From: Diorhabda sublineata
Lineage: Eukaryota > Arthropoda > Insecta > Coleoptera > Chrysomelidae
Assembly (NCBI RefSeq): GCF_026230105.1
Contig: NC_079476.1
Coordinates: forward strand, 9,066,709-9,130,708
DNA: 64,000 bases
Reading direction: 5' to 3'
Part shown: piece by piece, positions 1 through 14,400 of the stretch
Position numbering within the stretch: the first letter of the stretch is position 1
How the letters are laid out: the number at the start of each line of letters is the position of its first letter
Program-made: the position numbers and the translations under genes
Notes under the pieces: generated by a model
Told to the model about the DNA's origin: nothing
The model's database searches: none
Seen by the model: only the letters and a program-made list of their open reading frames with translations

Positions 1-1040
1 ATTAAGTGCATATTTTTCCACTTATTCCCAAAACACAATCTAAAAACGTTTTTTTTTTGTCTGAGAACTGACAATTTCACTTACGAATAAGTAGAAAAGT
101 ATCGACTTTCAGAATAAGCTGTATGAAGCAAAAGTTGCTTAAAATTATTGAATTTATCGATTTCCATACTTATTTTTAATGAAAAACTTTTCATCCCCGA
201 GAAGGGGATATTCCTAGGCATAGGGTAGGTTTTGAAGTAGAAGGTAAGTAGAACTTAATTCAAATTTTTTATGAAAATCTGTGCTGTATGGGATCAATAC
301 ACGGGAAAATGGTCATTATGAGTATGATAAATTTTATTTTGACCCGTTGATACAAGCACTGAGAAATAAAAAAGTATTTTTCTTGTCAAGGTCTGTGAAA
401 AAAATCAAATCAAATTATATTTACTAATCCTACTCCAACTTTTAGTCGGTTAGAAATTGTTTTAAATTATTATTATAATTTTTAACAAGTTTTAATTTTT
501 TATGTATACTTTTAGCAGGCTTTGTAATAAATGACACTTATTCAACTGTCATTAGTCAATTGTTAATACTTTCGAAAATCGTTAAAATAGCTCGTTCTCA
601 ATTTAATAAAGAATAAATAAAATTTAGACCCCACCTGCATCTTTTAAAATTTACAGAACATTTAATATCTAGATAACGGTAAGGTTTAGAAATAGTAAAG
701 TATACGCGAATTTGTCTTATTTTTACCCCTGATTTCATTAAAATAGAAGAAACTGGGTGTTTCTACTTAAAACAATGAAGAAACTTGGAATAACTTTTAT
801 ACACAACTTGTATATAATGAAACATTTCTCGACATAGATTCAAATACGTCTGACCTTGATAAAAGCAACCGAACAGAATCCATTTCTATATCTTTAAGGG
901 TTTCCTCGTAAACAAAATATTTATAATGGTCTGCAATTGTCAAATTTTTTACAAAAAAATTAATATCTCAAAAAGTATGTATTTTTCGAGAAAAGTTTTC
1001 AGGCAAAAGTATACTAAATTTTTACGTATATTTCAAAAAT
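1..1040. other. No feature seen; AT-rich intron or flank
   Basis: No coding exon, known transposon domain or splice-flanked Thr-rich block was found. It may be intron of the peritrophin gene or sequence beyond it. Confidence 0.4.
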
Positions 1041-1043
1041 GTA

Positions 1044-1245
1044 TTAATATACAGGGTCTTTCCCTGAAAACAACAAAGTTACAGTCGTCTTCCGGTAGAA
1101 CCGGAAGTCGGCCATCTTTGAAAATATTTTAGATGAAAATTTCGTATCGTAAAACCCAAACATAGGAGTTTTCATGACTTTACTATGAGTATTTTGCCAT
1201 ATACAGATAGTTTTAGCTTGTCGTGGGACACCTTGTATATTGTGT
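1044..1245. repeat. Short inverted-repeat element (MITE-like) with ACAGGG ends
   Basis: The left end reads AATATACAGGGTCTTTCCC and the right end, reversed, CAATATACAAGGTGTCCC. About 200 bp lie between them with no coding content. Ends of this kind, with the GGGTGTCCC motif, are common in repeats of insect genomes. Confidence 0.5.
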
Positions 1246-1769
1246 CTAGCCACTAGGGTTTACTTTTTTCATTTTTTAATATTTATTCTATTTATGCACA
1301 ATTACGTTATAATAAATATTTTCCAGATATGATTTTCTACCGTTTCTATAGAGTATATTGGACAAAAAAAAATTGTTTTCAAGTTCCCAAAAAAAAATAA
1401 TAAAACAAAATAATAGAAATAGAGCAATCTTCATCTTCGAAAACTTTACTGATGGGTGAATAACTAGGCGACATCTAAGATTTTTAGATGGAAGTGCGAC
1501 TTCATACAACCTTGAAGAAAGTGTATTTGCGGTGTTGGCAAACTTAGGTTTGCAGGTTGTACCGCTAGAGGGCGGTCAAAATGATCCAATAGAAAATATT
1601 TTATTCGTTTGAACTCCATAGTTTGGACACATGTTTAACCTGTTGCAAGTCCGCAATTGTTTTTTATCTGTTTTTGCGTGAAATTTCAAAATGTAACATG
1701 TATGTTACTGATTTCGATCACTGTCAATGTTATCTTTGTTCGATCTCATCCCAGTATCCTGTATTATAA

Positions 1770-2860
1770 GTATAATGGTTCCTGATAAAGGAGCCGTTGG
1801 AAGCAGGAATTACTGCAATTATACGCCAGCACAATCAGAAGAAACAGTTCGACTCATTAAGTCGAGTGTAATGTCTCAAAAACTGGCTTCCGAGACATAT
1901 AAAATACCACGATCCACATTGCAAAAAAAGGTGATGGAAGTACACAACAAAACTCCAGGTAGTCAGACTATATTGTCAGTTGAAGAAGAAGGAAAAATCG
2001 AAGCAAATATTTTAGTACCATCGACATATGGTTTTTCTTTGGTTTCCTTATATCTGAGAAAACTTGTGAAGAATTATCTAGTTCCAAAGGGCGTAGATAT
2101 AAGGAGGTTTAGAGATAATCTTCCTGGTACTGAATGGGTAAGACTGATTTTAAAAAGACATCCAGCACTGACACAACGTTTTGCTGCAAATATAAAATCC
2201 ATGCGGGCAGCTATTTCAATTAATGTCTAATACATAATTTGACAATTTAGAAAGAGAATTAGAGGGGGTCCACCAGAAAATATTTGGAATTATGACGAAT
2301 CCCCGCTATCCGACGACTTAAGCAATAAAAAAGGGGTTGCAAATATCCTGAACGTATCCTAAACTCGTCCAAGCAATCTACAAGTGTCATATTTTGTGGA
2401 AATGTTTCAGGTACGTAGTTTATAAATCTAAAAATATGTACGATACTTGGATGGAAGGGGGACCAGAAGGAACCCGTTATAATCACTCAAAGAGCGGGTG
2501 GTTTGAGAGCCCTATATTTAAAGACTGGTTTGGAAATCTACTTCTTCCTGCTTTAAGACATTTAGAGGGAACCAATGTATTGATTGGCGATAACCTTTCT
2601 TCGCACCTAAATACACATGTTCTGGACCTTTGTTCTCAAAATGTTTGCCACCTAACACAAAACATATGAGTTAACCGATATCGATATTATTACAAATTAT
2701 AAACTAAGTGGAGCCAATACCACGTTTCAAAAATTCCAGTTTTTCCACGTCTGCTCAAATCATTGACAGATGCCTTATTAGGACTGGGAAGGGAAAATTT
2801 AAGAAGTGGATTTGAAAGAGCAGTCAATGTAATAGCTGGAAGGAGCAGTTAAATAGGCGA
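1770..2860 (+). pseudogene. pogo/Tigger-type transposase, degenerate
   Basis: An open part (about 1774-2227) starts with a helix-turn-helix block (YTPAQSEETVRLIKS, then ETYKIPRSTL) typical of the N-terminus of pogo/jerky transposases. After a stop and frameshifts it continues with NIWNYDESPLSDD (first catalytic Asp block), an open stretch at 2394-2666 with GDNLSSHLN (second Asp), and FPRLLKSLTDALLGLGRENL near 2745-2805. At least two frame breaks make it non-functional. Terminal repeats were not located. It lies opposite the host gene. Confidence 0.8.
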
Positions 2861-2869
2861 CATTCAAAA

Positions 2870-5420
2870 ACAACAAGTTGCGGGTCTTAGTGGTTAGGTT
2901 AGGTTAGAAAAATATCGCTTTCTGCCCTACCAAAAAAACTAGGATGATGTCCAGTGACTGTCCAGCTCTGTTGATATTTCCCTCCAATCTGATGGAGACC
3001 AAGACTTCAGATAACTGGAAAGTGAAAACAAAGAGACACAAGAAAATATAAGAACTGGATGTAACGAAGAACTCAAAATCGGAAAATTTCATCTGTTTTT
3101 ATTTGAGAAAAAGATTTATCCTGAAAAGATCGTGTAAATTATTCAGAAAAATATGAAGCAATACAAAATAAAAACTCTTGCACCTAGTGGATTGTTTCAG
3201 TGAAAGTGGCCCACGTCTGACGACATTATCTGGTACGCAGAAGAAGAGTTTTTGCAGGTCATAGAGAAACCTATTCCATCCAAGAGAGGTTTCTTCAAGA
3301 TACCGGAAATTGAAAAATACTCCTAAGCTAGTCTTAGCTACAGTTTGAATGTCTCGATTTTTTTACCAAAGAATGCTATTTAATTTCATTTTCTTAACCA
3401 AAGAATGTTATTTTGATCCACTATTATTTTTTCCAAAGAATTTTCTTTTATTATGTAATTAAAATCATTATAAAACATTTTGTTTAATTATTGCTATGCT
3501 TACATGCCCAATATCCTGAAAAATAACAAAAACCTATTTGGCAATCATAACCATGGCCAGAGTCACCTATATATCTGCGAGTCCTTACGTTTTCTAAATA
3601 AAACAAGTGTGGACAAAGTAACCTAACTTGTCTGTCTGACTTTGGCCACTCAATATTAAAAAAAAAAGTGTATTTAGAAATCCGTCAGCTTTTTGCCAAT
3701 TTCAAAGATGAAAGTACTAATAAGACCTACAAAATAAAACCAAGAACAAACATTTATAACATTTGGTTTTTAATAGTTATAACAATGTAAAGTTTAAAAA
3801 TGGACCAAAGTAACCCAAATTTACTGTATAATATTATTATCAATAAAATTTCTATTGTAGAGAACAAGTGATTGAACAAATAAAATATAGTCCTGACCTG
3901 TCGAGCGTCGACAAATTTTCTATAACTAGATTGAATAATGACTCATTAGTCTACGATTGATTTTATATCTCCATTAAAGGGCTTATTAGTATAAATTGGC
4001 ATTCGACGACGGATGGATGTTGATTTTCGATTGAATTTTTCTCTAGATTTTCATAAATCAGTTTTCAAATAAGTCTATTTCGATTTTCTTCACACATTTG
4101 ACATACTCGGAAGTGTGTATAGGATAATTCAGTACTTTTTCGTATTTTAAAATAATATTGAGTTTGTGATATGAAAAGTGTTGATAATATCTAGAAACTT
4201 CTAATCTTTTGATGGATGCGAATCAAATAAAAAATGTGAACTGGTGAGTGATTTTTATATTCCAGTTTCTCCTTTTTTGGGATTTAGTTTATTATATAAA
4301 AAAATTTAAAAATTTAGTTTCGATTTATCATGTTCTAACTTGTTCGAATTGGTTTGTGGTGGGGATTAGTTTTGTCTGAAAGATTAATATAGTTCTCGTT
4401 ATTTGTTAATTATTTTAGGAATTATTTCGAAACAAAAGCGGGTATGTAATGCGAAGTAGGCTTTCAATTTTTGTTCATACAGGAGACTCAATATAAATAT
4501 TCTTAGACCAAAATAATTTTTTATACCAGCTCTATACAAGGTATATGTAAAATTGGCCATTTATTTTAATTGGCTATTGTGTTTACACAAATCATTTGAT
4601 TTTTCAAATTTTACAGTACACTACTATCAAGTATTCCACTGGTATTAGTTTCGAAATTCCAGGACCGGATTTAATTTAGGGATTCATATTAAACATTGCA
4701 CCCTATATAATATTTTTTTTTAAATGCAATAAGTGATTTTCAGATCTCAGATTTCAGATCTAAATAACCAATGAAAACAGCGTATTGGACAAAGTTGTCG
4801 CATTTTTATTCAATTTTTAGTGAACAATCGAATTTTATCAAACATGATGTACACACATGTTATGAAGTTCAAGTATTTTAACTAAAATAATATCCTCTCC
4901 GAGAGGTTCTACTTATGGTAAAAATATGATCCAGCCTGTATTAACAATAAAATCTCCTGTAAAAATAACTAAAACGAAAAATAAATATGATAAGAATTAT
5001 TAAAAATGAAGTTGAATAATCATATTAAATTGTTTTCTCTCTATACTTTTAACGCTTAACAAACGAACTCGAAATTTTTTTTTCTCTGATTAAATCTCGT
5101 TTTGCTTTATCGCGATATAAATTTTGTTGTACCATCAGTGATTTTGAACGTTAAAAGAAAGCCGTTATTCACTTGATAACGATATTCAACGGTGTAAGAC
5201 ATAAGAACAATTCAAGAGACGAAAATGAGATTATATCAAGATATTTTTTTCAATTTAAGGAGATCGAGACGAATTTCTAAAAGTTTCGTTCTCGTTTCAT
5301 GTGAAATGCTAGTTGGTTAACACAAAAAACATATTTGCACAGAAGGTGAGTAGTAAATCTTCATGAATCCGAATCCTGATTGAAAGCAACTTCAAATTTT
5401 TAGAATTCATAACAATTCAG
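2870..5420. other. AT-rich intron-like stretch, nothing recognised
   Basis: Apart from a possible C-terminal tail of the pogo element up to about 3330, no domain, splice-flanked exon or clear repeat was seen. The three TTAGG units near 2895 are too few to mean anything. Confidence 0.35.
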
Positions 5421-5426
5421 ACTTAC

Positions 5427-5462
5427 TTGTGGTAGTTCCGGAACCATGTGTAGTGGTTAGAT
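5427..5462 (-). CDS. 36-nt Thr-rich linker exon, last exon seen in the window
   Basis: Acceptor GATTCCAG, donor GTAAGTCTG, phase 1-1; encodes LTTTHGSGTTT with split codons. The exon length, phase and composition match the other linkers. It joins to CBM14-6 to give Asp at the split codon. The gene must continue left of it, since no stop codon is reached; no further chitin-binding exon is visible between 1 and 5427. Confidence 0.75.
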
Positions 5463-8400
5463 CTGGAATCAAAGCGAAAATATGTTATAAACGATACCCG
5501 AATGTTTTGGATGTGGGTATATTTTCATACCGGATGGTTCATGATAATGATAAAGATAATAGGTCAAAGATTAACTAACAATTGTATTGGTTTTGTGTAA
5601 AAATTTCACATTTTCGATTGAGGTCTTCATAAAAGGAGGGGTTTTTTGATTGTGAAGTCTTCATATTATGATTACGATTACGATTTTCGTGAAAACTTGA
5701 AATTTGCGACGCAGCTTGAAAATCTGGACTTAAATGGTGATAAGTTTATAATTTCTGCTGGCAAAATATTGAAGAAATCATAAAATTGTGGGAATCTTAT
5801 GCCCTACAATAATCTAAAATAAGATATCAAAAAAAATTTCTACTGTTAATTTAGCTTTTACGAAAAATGTTTAACATTTAGAAAATTGTCACTCCACAAC
5901 AATCATCATGAAACCTTATACATGGACTATTGATATTACGAGAAATCGATTTATCATATCTATTTTAAGGAGAAGCATTTACTTCCGGAGATACCATTAT
6001 CTCAGGAAAGCTAACAGATATCGAACCATGGACAACTTTGTTTAATAGATCTCATTAAGATCTTTGTGTGAAAAGTCACGAAAAATCAATAAATAGAATT
6101 AAAATTTAGTAATGTTTGTGAAGTTAGGTTAGGTTTTTTGATAAAAATGATGCATGTGCATCTTTTTTCACGGAAACTCTTCAGAGCATGCGTCAATCAT
6201 TATGACTATCAGACACGGATAGATCTTGATGAGATCTATAGAACAAAGTTATCCATGGTTCGATATCTGTTCATCTTCCTGAGATAATGGTCACTTCCGT
6301 TATCTCCAGAAATAAATGTTTCCGCATACAATAGATATGATAAATATATTTCTCGTATCAACAATAGTCTATGTATAGAGTTCCATGATTATCGTCGTGG
6401 GATGGCTGATCATACTCAAATCATATAAAATTAATAGCATACAAAAATATAGACAAATATTTTCTCTAATGTTTGTGTTCTCCAATTTGGAAAATTCAAA
6501 ATGACGGCCGCATAAACTGATTTCATATATTTTTTTCAATCGCTGTTCATTATATGAACACCAACACTTTTGTAATTTTGTTTTTCTCGTTTATCAATAT
6601 AACATGGAATCTTACATTTGAGTAATTAAAGTGTGAATTTGAATAAATAGCTCAAAATTATCAAAATAACGAAAAAAAATTTCAGACTGGAGCTTCTTTC
6701 GTTTTATTCCATTCTCTAAAAACTTTTGCATAGTATTGTATATTTTTCTTATTTCATCAAAAAGTAGTTATTTCAACAAACAAAAACAAACAACTTTTTA
6801 AAAAAATCGAATATTTTGCCGTGAGATTTTTCCATTGAAGATTAGGGTACTTTTTGGATCTTATGGGTAAAAATGAATATTTTAAATCAGTAAAATTACA
6901 GTGAGTTTAGGACATAGAATTGTATGTTTTCACTAGATTTTGTGAGAAAGATATTTTTTTAAAGATATAAATGAAAAACCCGACACATGGTTTTTTTAAT
7001 ATTTCACATAAATTTTGTGGTTAAGTCAAAAAAGTGTACGAACAATGGTTGTGTACTCGTACATTTTGATTACCTACAACTCCACCAACAAATTTTTTTC
7101 TGTAGAGAGAGAGACAGAGAGAGAGAGAAAGAAAGAAATGCTTTATAGTCATAAGAGAAAAGCTTGTAAAAACTAAAGAAAAAACATAAAAAAAGATAAA
7201 ACAACCTACAACTCCACCAACTAACTTTTTTTCTGTAGAGAGAGAGACAGAGAGAGAGAAAGAGAAAGAAATGCTTTATAGTCATAAGACAAAAGCTTGT
7301 AAAAACTAAAGAAAAAACATAAAAAAAGATAAAACAAATAAACTAAAATTTAAATATACAGAAGAAAACCACAATGAGTAACAAAATTATGGGTAATAGT
7401 AATAGAGAATAATTAGTAAATAATAAATAAATAAATAAATATCTTTATTTAGTACTTAGCTGCTTATAACTAAATTAGAAACATTACAAAATCAACTTTG
7501 ATTGCGCAAATACGTAAACAGCCGTTTATTAAATTTATATACATTTGGTACATTTCACACTCACACTCAATTCATTAAAACAGTGTTTTTTGCAATGCTG
7601 AGGTTCGTACAATGTCAAGATTATCGTTTTGTTTGGATCTAACATTATAATTATGAAACTGCAGTCGTGCAGTCGTTTCTCTAAGTATGCATTTAAATAC
7701 TCTGGCATTAGGTTATGTTCAATTTTATATATTAAAAGGAGATTCGCTCTTTTAATGTTCTGCTCAACAGTTAGCCAATTTAGAGTTTCAAGCATGTAAT
7801 CAATTGGTGTATATTTACTACAATTTAACAAAATACTCATGATTTTGTTCTGTTGTATTTGTAATTTACACACATCTTCCTTGTTGCAAGAAATTAATAC
7901 TGAGCTCCAATATGTAAAGTGAGGCAAAATTATGGTTTTATATTTCATCATTCTAATCCATTCAGAAGCACAATAAGATATTCAACGGAAAAACCCTATT
8001 TTTTGCCTAATTTCTCACAAAAATAATCAAAATGAATTGAAAAATTTAATTGTGGATCTAAAATGACACCCAAATATAATTTCTTTCACAAACTCTATTA
8101 TGGATAGAGACAAATTTAGATTATAAAATTTCTTACAATTTATAGCTGAGCCCACCACCATACATTTTGTTTTTGAGGAGTTTAATTTTAATCTATTCTG
8201 ACAAAACCATTTATACAATATCTTAAGTTCATCATTCAAAATATTCACAATTTCTAAGTAGTTTTGCCCAGATACTGATATAAGGGTATCATCAGCAAAT
8301 AAATTAACGAAACAATTTTTTAAAACTATATGAAGATCATTAATATATATTATAAGCCAAAGTGGGCCCAGGATACTTCCCTGGGGTACATCCAGCACAC

Positions 8401-11400
8401 TTTCCTTCTTTTGAGATACCACGCCTGACATTTTTGTTTTATGAAATCTGTTTTTTAAATAGTTATTAATCCAACTTAAAGCACATTTATTCACACCATA
8501 GTATTGCAGTTTTCTTATAAGAATTCGACGGTCAATTGTCTCAAAAGCACGCTGAAGGTCAACAAAAACAGCAATCACTAAATCACCAATGTTTATTTTT
8601 TCTCGCCAATTTGCACACACGTACTGAATCGCTGACTCCAGAAATGCTGACTTCTAAAGCCAGACTGTCCCATAAAAAACAAGTTACTTTTTTCGAAGAA
8701 CTTCCTAAGTTGATTAAAAATTAAAAATTTCAATGATCATATCTACAGCTGGTAAAAGATTAATAGGCCTAAACTCTGAAGGTTTCTTTCGTTTATTTAC
8801 TTTTGGGATAGGTGTTATCACACTAGTTTTTAGGTGACGTGGTCCACAGCAAAATTAAACCAGTATGCAGCATGTAATATTATTATTAGAATAGAAGTCG
8901 TTTAGAGTAGAAGACACTTTCCAGTAAATATGCCATCAAATTATGGCAGATTCGGGAAAAGATTATTTCGATTTGATTTCAATGGGCAAGTGATTGTGCA
9001 TTTTTTGCATTGTAAAATATTGAGCCCTTAACTAATTCTGCACGTGGAGTAGATAGATGAAGGTCGTGCTTCGCGTTCCTAAGCGGATAGCCATGCAACG
9101 ACCTTACTGAAATTGGAGAAGCGTGCTATGTGTGAAGAAGAGTCAAAATTTTTGATATTTTAAAGAAGTCCCTGCAGTGAGCCCTGCTGTATAGATCGAG
9201 TAAATATCTAACAGCTCTCTTTTGTAATTTGAGGATTCGCTCAAATTGAGTCGCACTACGCGTACTCCGAAAAGGAAGAGCATATAGGAGATTCGACTCA
9301 AAGAGGCCATAATAGACAGTTAACGGGGTGGATATGTTCAGTTTTTTGGAAACTGATCCTAGTATAAAGCAGGAGGAAATTGATTTTTTAGATAAGAATT
9401 TTAGAATTTTATAGATTCAGCGACGTCAATGGTGATATTATTTAATAAAAAAGGCTGCAATGTATTTTTATATGATGAAACTTTGGTTTTAGAAACGTTG
9501 GGTCAGAGAGGATTAGAATAGCACCATGATTTAAGGATGATTAGGTCACTAGATATGGTCCTAGGAAGTGCCGTGAGTTCAGGGCTGCTCTAAGAGAAGC
9601 TAGTGTCGTCTGCAAATGGACATATTTTACCACTGATGTCCAGATTGGCAATGTCGTTTATAAACAGAAGAAACAAAATAGGACCTAGTATTAAGCCTTG
9701 GAGCACTCCACATTCTATTGTCTTTCAAGAAGTCATCGTTATATGAACCGTTACAAGCTAACTTCCTTTGGTAAGGTATGACTTAAATCGTGCGCAAGAG
9801 GTGTTCCCCTGAACCATAGTACTGTAATTTGTTGATTAAAATATTATGATTGACCCAATCGATAGCCTTGGTGATGGCTGTTTAGGCTAGAGTACACATT
9901 ATTAAGGAGGGAGCATATAGCATCATTTGTGCATAGTAAGAATTCAATATTTGAAAAGAAATGATAGAACTCTCTTCTTGGCCAATCTTTCTATGATCTT
10001 AGATAACGTGGTAACGAGTACAGTTGGGCGATAAATCGATACTTGATTTTTATCCCCTTCTTTATGCACAGGTATAATTATAGCCGTCTTTGAAATGAAA
10101 CGTTAAAGTCCATCAGTTTCAGATGAGTATTTATTTTTGATTTCATTAGTTGTACTGCGAAGCTCTGCTAAAACTACGGGCATAAATAAGAAACTGTACG
10201 AATTAGCATCAGGGAGAACTAATAGTATTGGTGGAATTAAAAAAAAACCTTTTTTCCCTTAAATACTCACCCCCTCTCACTTTCCGAACTCAGATCGACC
10301 GGAATTCATTATCCCTTCATCATTTTTATATCCTCTGCCTTGTCTAATAGATGCCATCCTACTATAATTTTTTTTGGCTAAAAAATTATCGACCCTGGTC
10401 TAATAGAAATATATGTAAAGTTGGAGGTTAGCGTTATTTATTCTACTATTATGCGCAAGCCGGCTTAACTAGAAAAATACCGGGTGGACAATGGAACAAG
10501 TATTACATGCTGCTTAAATATTGTTGATGAATTGCTAATGGCAAGCGAATATGGTAGATTCTATACCACTTACACCTCCAAATTCACACTCTATAAGTGT
10601 AAGGCGCGAATGAACACACAAAATGCAGCGTGTCGCTGCTAATGAAAAGCATGAACAAAATGCTCAAACTATTGAGTAAAAAATATGAATTTATACACAA
10701 TTTGATAATAACATAGGTGTAGTTGTGTTAGCTAAAACATAAAATATTGGTTAACAAACGGCCCGTGATATTGTTAACAGAAAAGCCAAATTACAGAGCT
10801 TTGTGGCTAAAGCTGACAGTGCAAACGCTATTTCTGATAGAAATTCTCTAAAAGGGTCTACCTTTCGATTGGTGCTTATAACTAGATTGTTTTTGATGAA
10901 ATGATCAGACGGGGTTCTAGTATCACAAGCTGATATGTTAGCTAGGCAAGCCGAAAACTTTCACGAGCAGTTGAGAGTTAACGGAATCCTGTGGGCTCCA
11001 TCTTGTTGGCTATACAGGCTAAAAGAATGTGATGGATTACGAGAAATAGCTGTTTAATGGAAGAAATTAAGCTATGGTGGAATTATGTTATAATCTGGGA
11101 AATCCTATAGACAAGCGAGACCTGAACTTGAGCAAGTATATAATGGCGACGAAATGAGAATGTTATGCCGAAAACTAAGAATTGCTGCAAGCTTAGGAAC
11201 TAGTAGGTATACCCGTTTAGCTCAACATATTTTTACGCAGACATTGTTTCGTTGAGGTAATTTATAATTTAGGTTTCATATTTACCAAATACCGTATTAT
11301 GTAGGGAGAATCGTATTATTTGAAAAGTTTTTCCCCTATAAACTAATCCTAGCTACGTTAGCTTCTTAACACCCTGCATATAATATTTTCTTCCAATGAT

Positions 11401-14400
11401 GTATGAAAGATTGTTAAATGTGAAGAGCCAATTTTTAGGAACTCATTTTTATATCTCTTTTCTAGATAGAAAAGTTTTCATTACCATTCGATTTTATTTT
11501 GCTTTGGAGAGTTAAATTATGAGTATTGAGCATATTTATTATTGATTGATTACTTACCGCACGATACATTGTCTATATAATCACATTTATTGGTCTTTGG
11601 ATTGAATAACATATTTTCTGGGCAACTTAGAATGCTGCTATGTCCATCAGTACATTTGTAATATTTACTGCAATCATCTGGGTAAACGACGTTTGTAGTT
11701 CCTTCTGTTGATGGACATATGGGATCGATTGAAGTGGGATTCGCTGTGAAAATGATGATAAACATTATAATTTATTCTTCATTCAACGATGCTTATTCCA
11801 AATATTCAAAGCGTGTGATTAGGTACAAAATACTAGCAACATTACCAATAAAATTGAGATACTATAATTTATTTCTAAATAATGAATGGATGAATTTTTA
11901 TTTCATTAATTTCTTTATTTCATTAATTTCTTATTTCTTAGACTTCTTCTTATATTTATGTTTCTAAATCGTCTTGATTTTAGATCTCTTCTGTTTAAAA
12001 CTTTTTATTTTTATTTTTAAAGGCAGGTGAAAATTTGATTTTTCGATCCGTTGCAGTCTTTATTAAAATACTATTATCATATTATTATTATGTATTATCA
12101 TTGTGAACTATACTTTATATTTTACTCTAGGCTCGTCTTAGAATGAGTAAATGAGTATAGAATGAGCTAGGAAGCTGGAAAGGGAATTAAAATTATGAAG
12201 ATCTTTAAAGAGAAATCATTTACAATTGTAAGGACCCATTTTCAAATTCATATCAAGTACGCGTATGGAATTCGGCCAAATAATTTCTTTATTGAAGCGT
12301 CGCGTCCTGTTAGAAGACTACATCTGATTCTTCAGCCTGTAATGTATCTTCGGGCTAACCATTGATGGTTGACCACATTCGTTGTATTAAAACATCAAAA
12401 CTACTTTGAAATAAACTATTTATTCAATAATGAAATAAGTAGTTGACCGTGGTTTCAATAATCCGACGACCATACTCGAACGAACGCCAGAATATTAAGA
12501 TGTCTCTCTGTTTGCAGACCGCTCTTAAATACTGAAAAATCCTGATGTATCATAAATATTTATAAGTATAAGACTCACATCGATACAAAAAAAGTACGTA
12601 ATTTGATACCTTAATGGAACTAAGCCAAGGAACACCTGGAATCAATCATCTATGATGTGGGTCCCCATTAAGATCTTAATGAATACAATATAACTTGAAT
12701 TTGAATAGCTGAATTCATGATTCTTGGCAATCCCAGAGGATGCGTTAATGGAGGGTTACAATAAAGACTGTTACTGTATCCTTCAACGAAATGACGAAAT
12801 CAACAGATTTCAATGGTTTGCACCGGGGGTGAGTTAAATTGCACATAAGAGATTGTATCTCTATCTGGGTTACATTTGTGAAATGTTTTTCAATTCGAAT
12901 AATTTTAAATGGGAAATTATTATGTCAAAACACAGCCATACGTTCAGTTCTTCATAGAGGTGACGTCTTATTAGACCACAGTAGCTCTTTGGATTAATAT
13001 TAATGCATCTAAAGGTCTCTTCTGTTTTAAAATTGGTTTTTTCAAAAATTTTTGGGAGAAAGATAAAATTTGACGTTTAGACTTTTCTCTAAAGATCTTT
13101 ACCTTTCTTTCATAAATTATTTCCAAAAAAAAAAGATAAAAATTGACGTTTCGACTTATTTCAGTCTTTTCCATAATATTTTGTATGTATATGTGTGTAT
13201 GTGATTATACGTGGATATTATATGAGACATACGCTATATTCTTTGCTATATGTTATATCCTGTGCTATATGGCCTTTGAGCAAATCTGTATGCTTCCTTA
13301 TTGGCTGGTATACTCTGATGGCCTACCAGCCACATAAAGGATACTTTCTGTCTGTTAGCAACTGCTTTTAGATTTTGTCATCTTCCTCGCTAGCTTGGAC
13401 GTGCACTTAATAGCCTTCAGATATTTTAAAGCTGCCTCACTATCAGAAAGTGTGACAATTGTACATCCTAAAGAGGTTTCTATCCAAACACTCCTGAGTA
13501 CATATATTCATTGCTTACAACGATTTGAAAGATAATGGGCAATTTTCCCAGTGGTATGAAGAGCTTGAATTTCTAATTGTGTTTATAAGCAGAGATTATG
13601 CTTTCATGCTTGCTTCTTACTACCTTTACCAGATCAGCCGAGAACTGTAAATTTAGCCACTAACTGTGAACCCAGTAGGGGTAATAGGAATTCGTATTCT
13701 TAATTATACCTTGTATGTTTGGAGAAAGTACTTTTTTTAGAATGATGTATATAGAATGAAATCTAAAAGCTTTCTTTACCCTCCCAATAGAACATTATGA
13801 AGTTTCATTTAAAAAAACTGGCAAGTCTGATAACTCATAGAAATTGGTCAAGTATATTAGATAATTCGTAAGTTATATGAATTTTCTAAAAATACTTCCA
13901 ATTAAGGACCCCTGAATATTTGTATTTGAATTTTTAATTCACACTTATATATACTTTTTCACTATTTTCTTATTAAAAATTTTGTTATCAACATAAAATC
14001 TTTATAGTTAAATTATATTTAAGTTGACGTCCACATCATTAATTTAACAAATGTAATAAAATTTAGCAGATTATGGTAATGTCAAAATATTCAATTATAA
14101 CTGTCTTAAATACCAAATATAATTAATAAGAGATGTGCTTGGGTCATCTATTAATGTAATTCTCTTAAAATTATTCCTTAAGTAATGAGTATCACATTGG
14201 GACAAGGATTATGTTATATTTGAAGGTGATATCTTCAAATAAAATTACCACATATGATATGAATTTTGTGAGATAATTTCAGGCCGACTCATAAACTTAA
14301 GTTTCAGTTTGCCATTACCGTTCGCGGGTGATTTTACCGCTTGACGTTCGTAGCAAATTCCATATCATATTCATAAATTTGACGTTGCTGCCGTTAACCT

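Noticed and set aside
2890..2905. (TTAGG)3, the insect telomere motif; also two units near 6,123
   Set aside because: Three units are expected by chance in this composition and there is no array.
4330..4372. Possible further minus-strand linker exon (TTTCAG acceptor followed by a Thr/Pro-rich stretch)
   Set aside because: No acceptable donor follows at 36 nt, and the frame meets a stop. Not like the other linkers.
7070..7285. 71-codon frame rich in Leu/Ser on the minus strand
   Set aside because: Produced by the GAGA tract in the tandem repeat.
10255..10300. GTGAGT donor-like site on the minus strand (CTCACCCCC)
   Set aside because: No Thr-rich or Cys-containing open block precedes it; probably chance.
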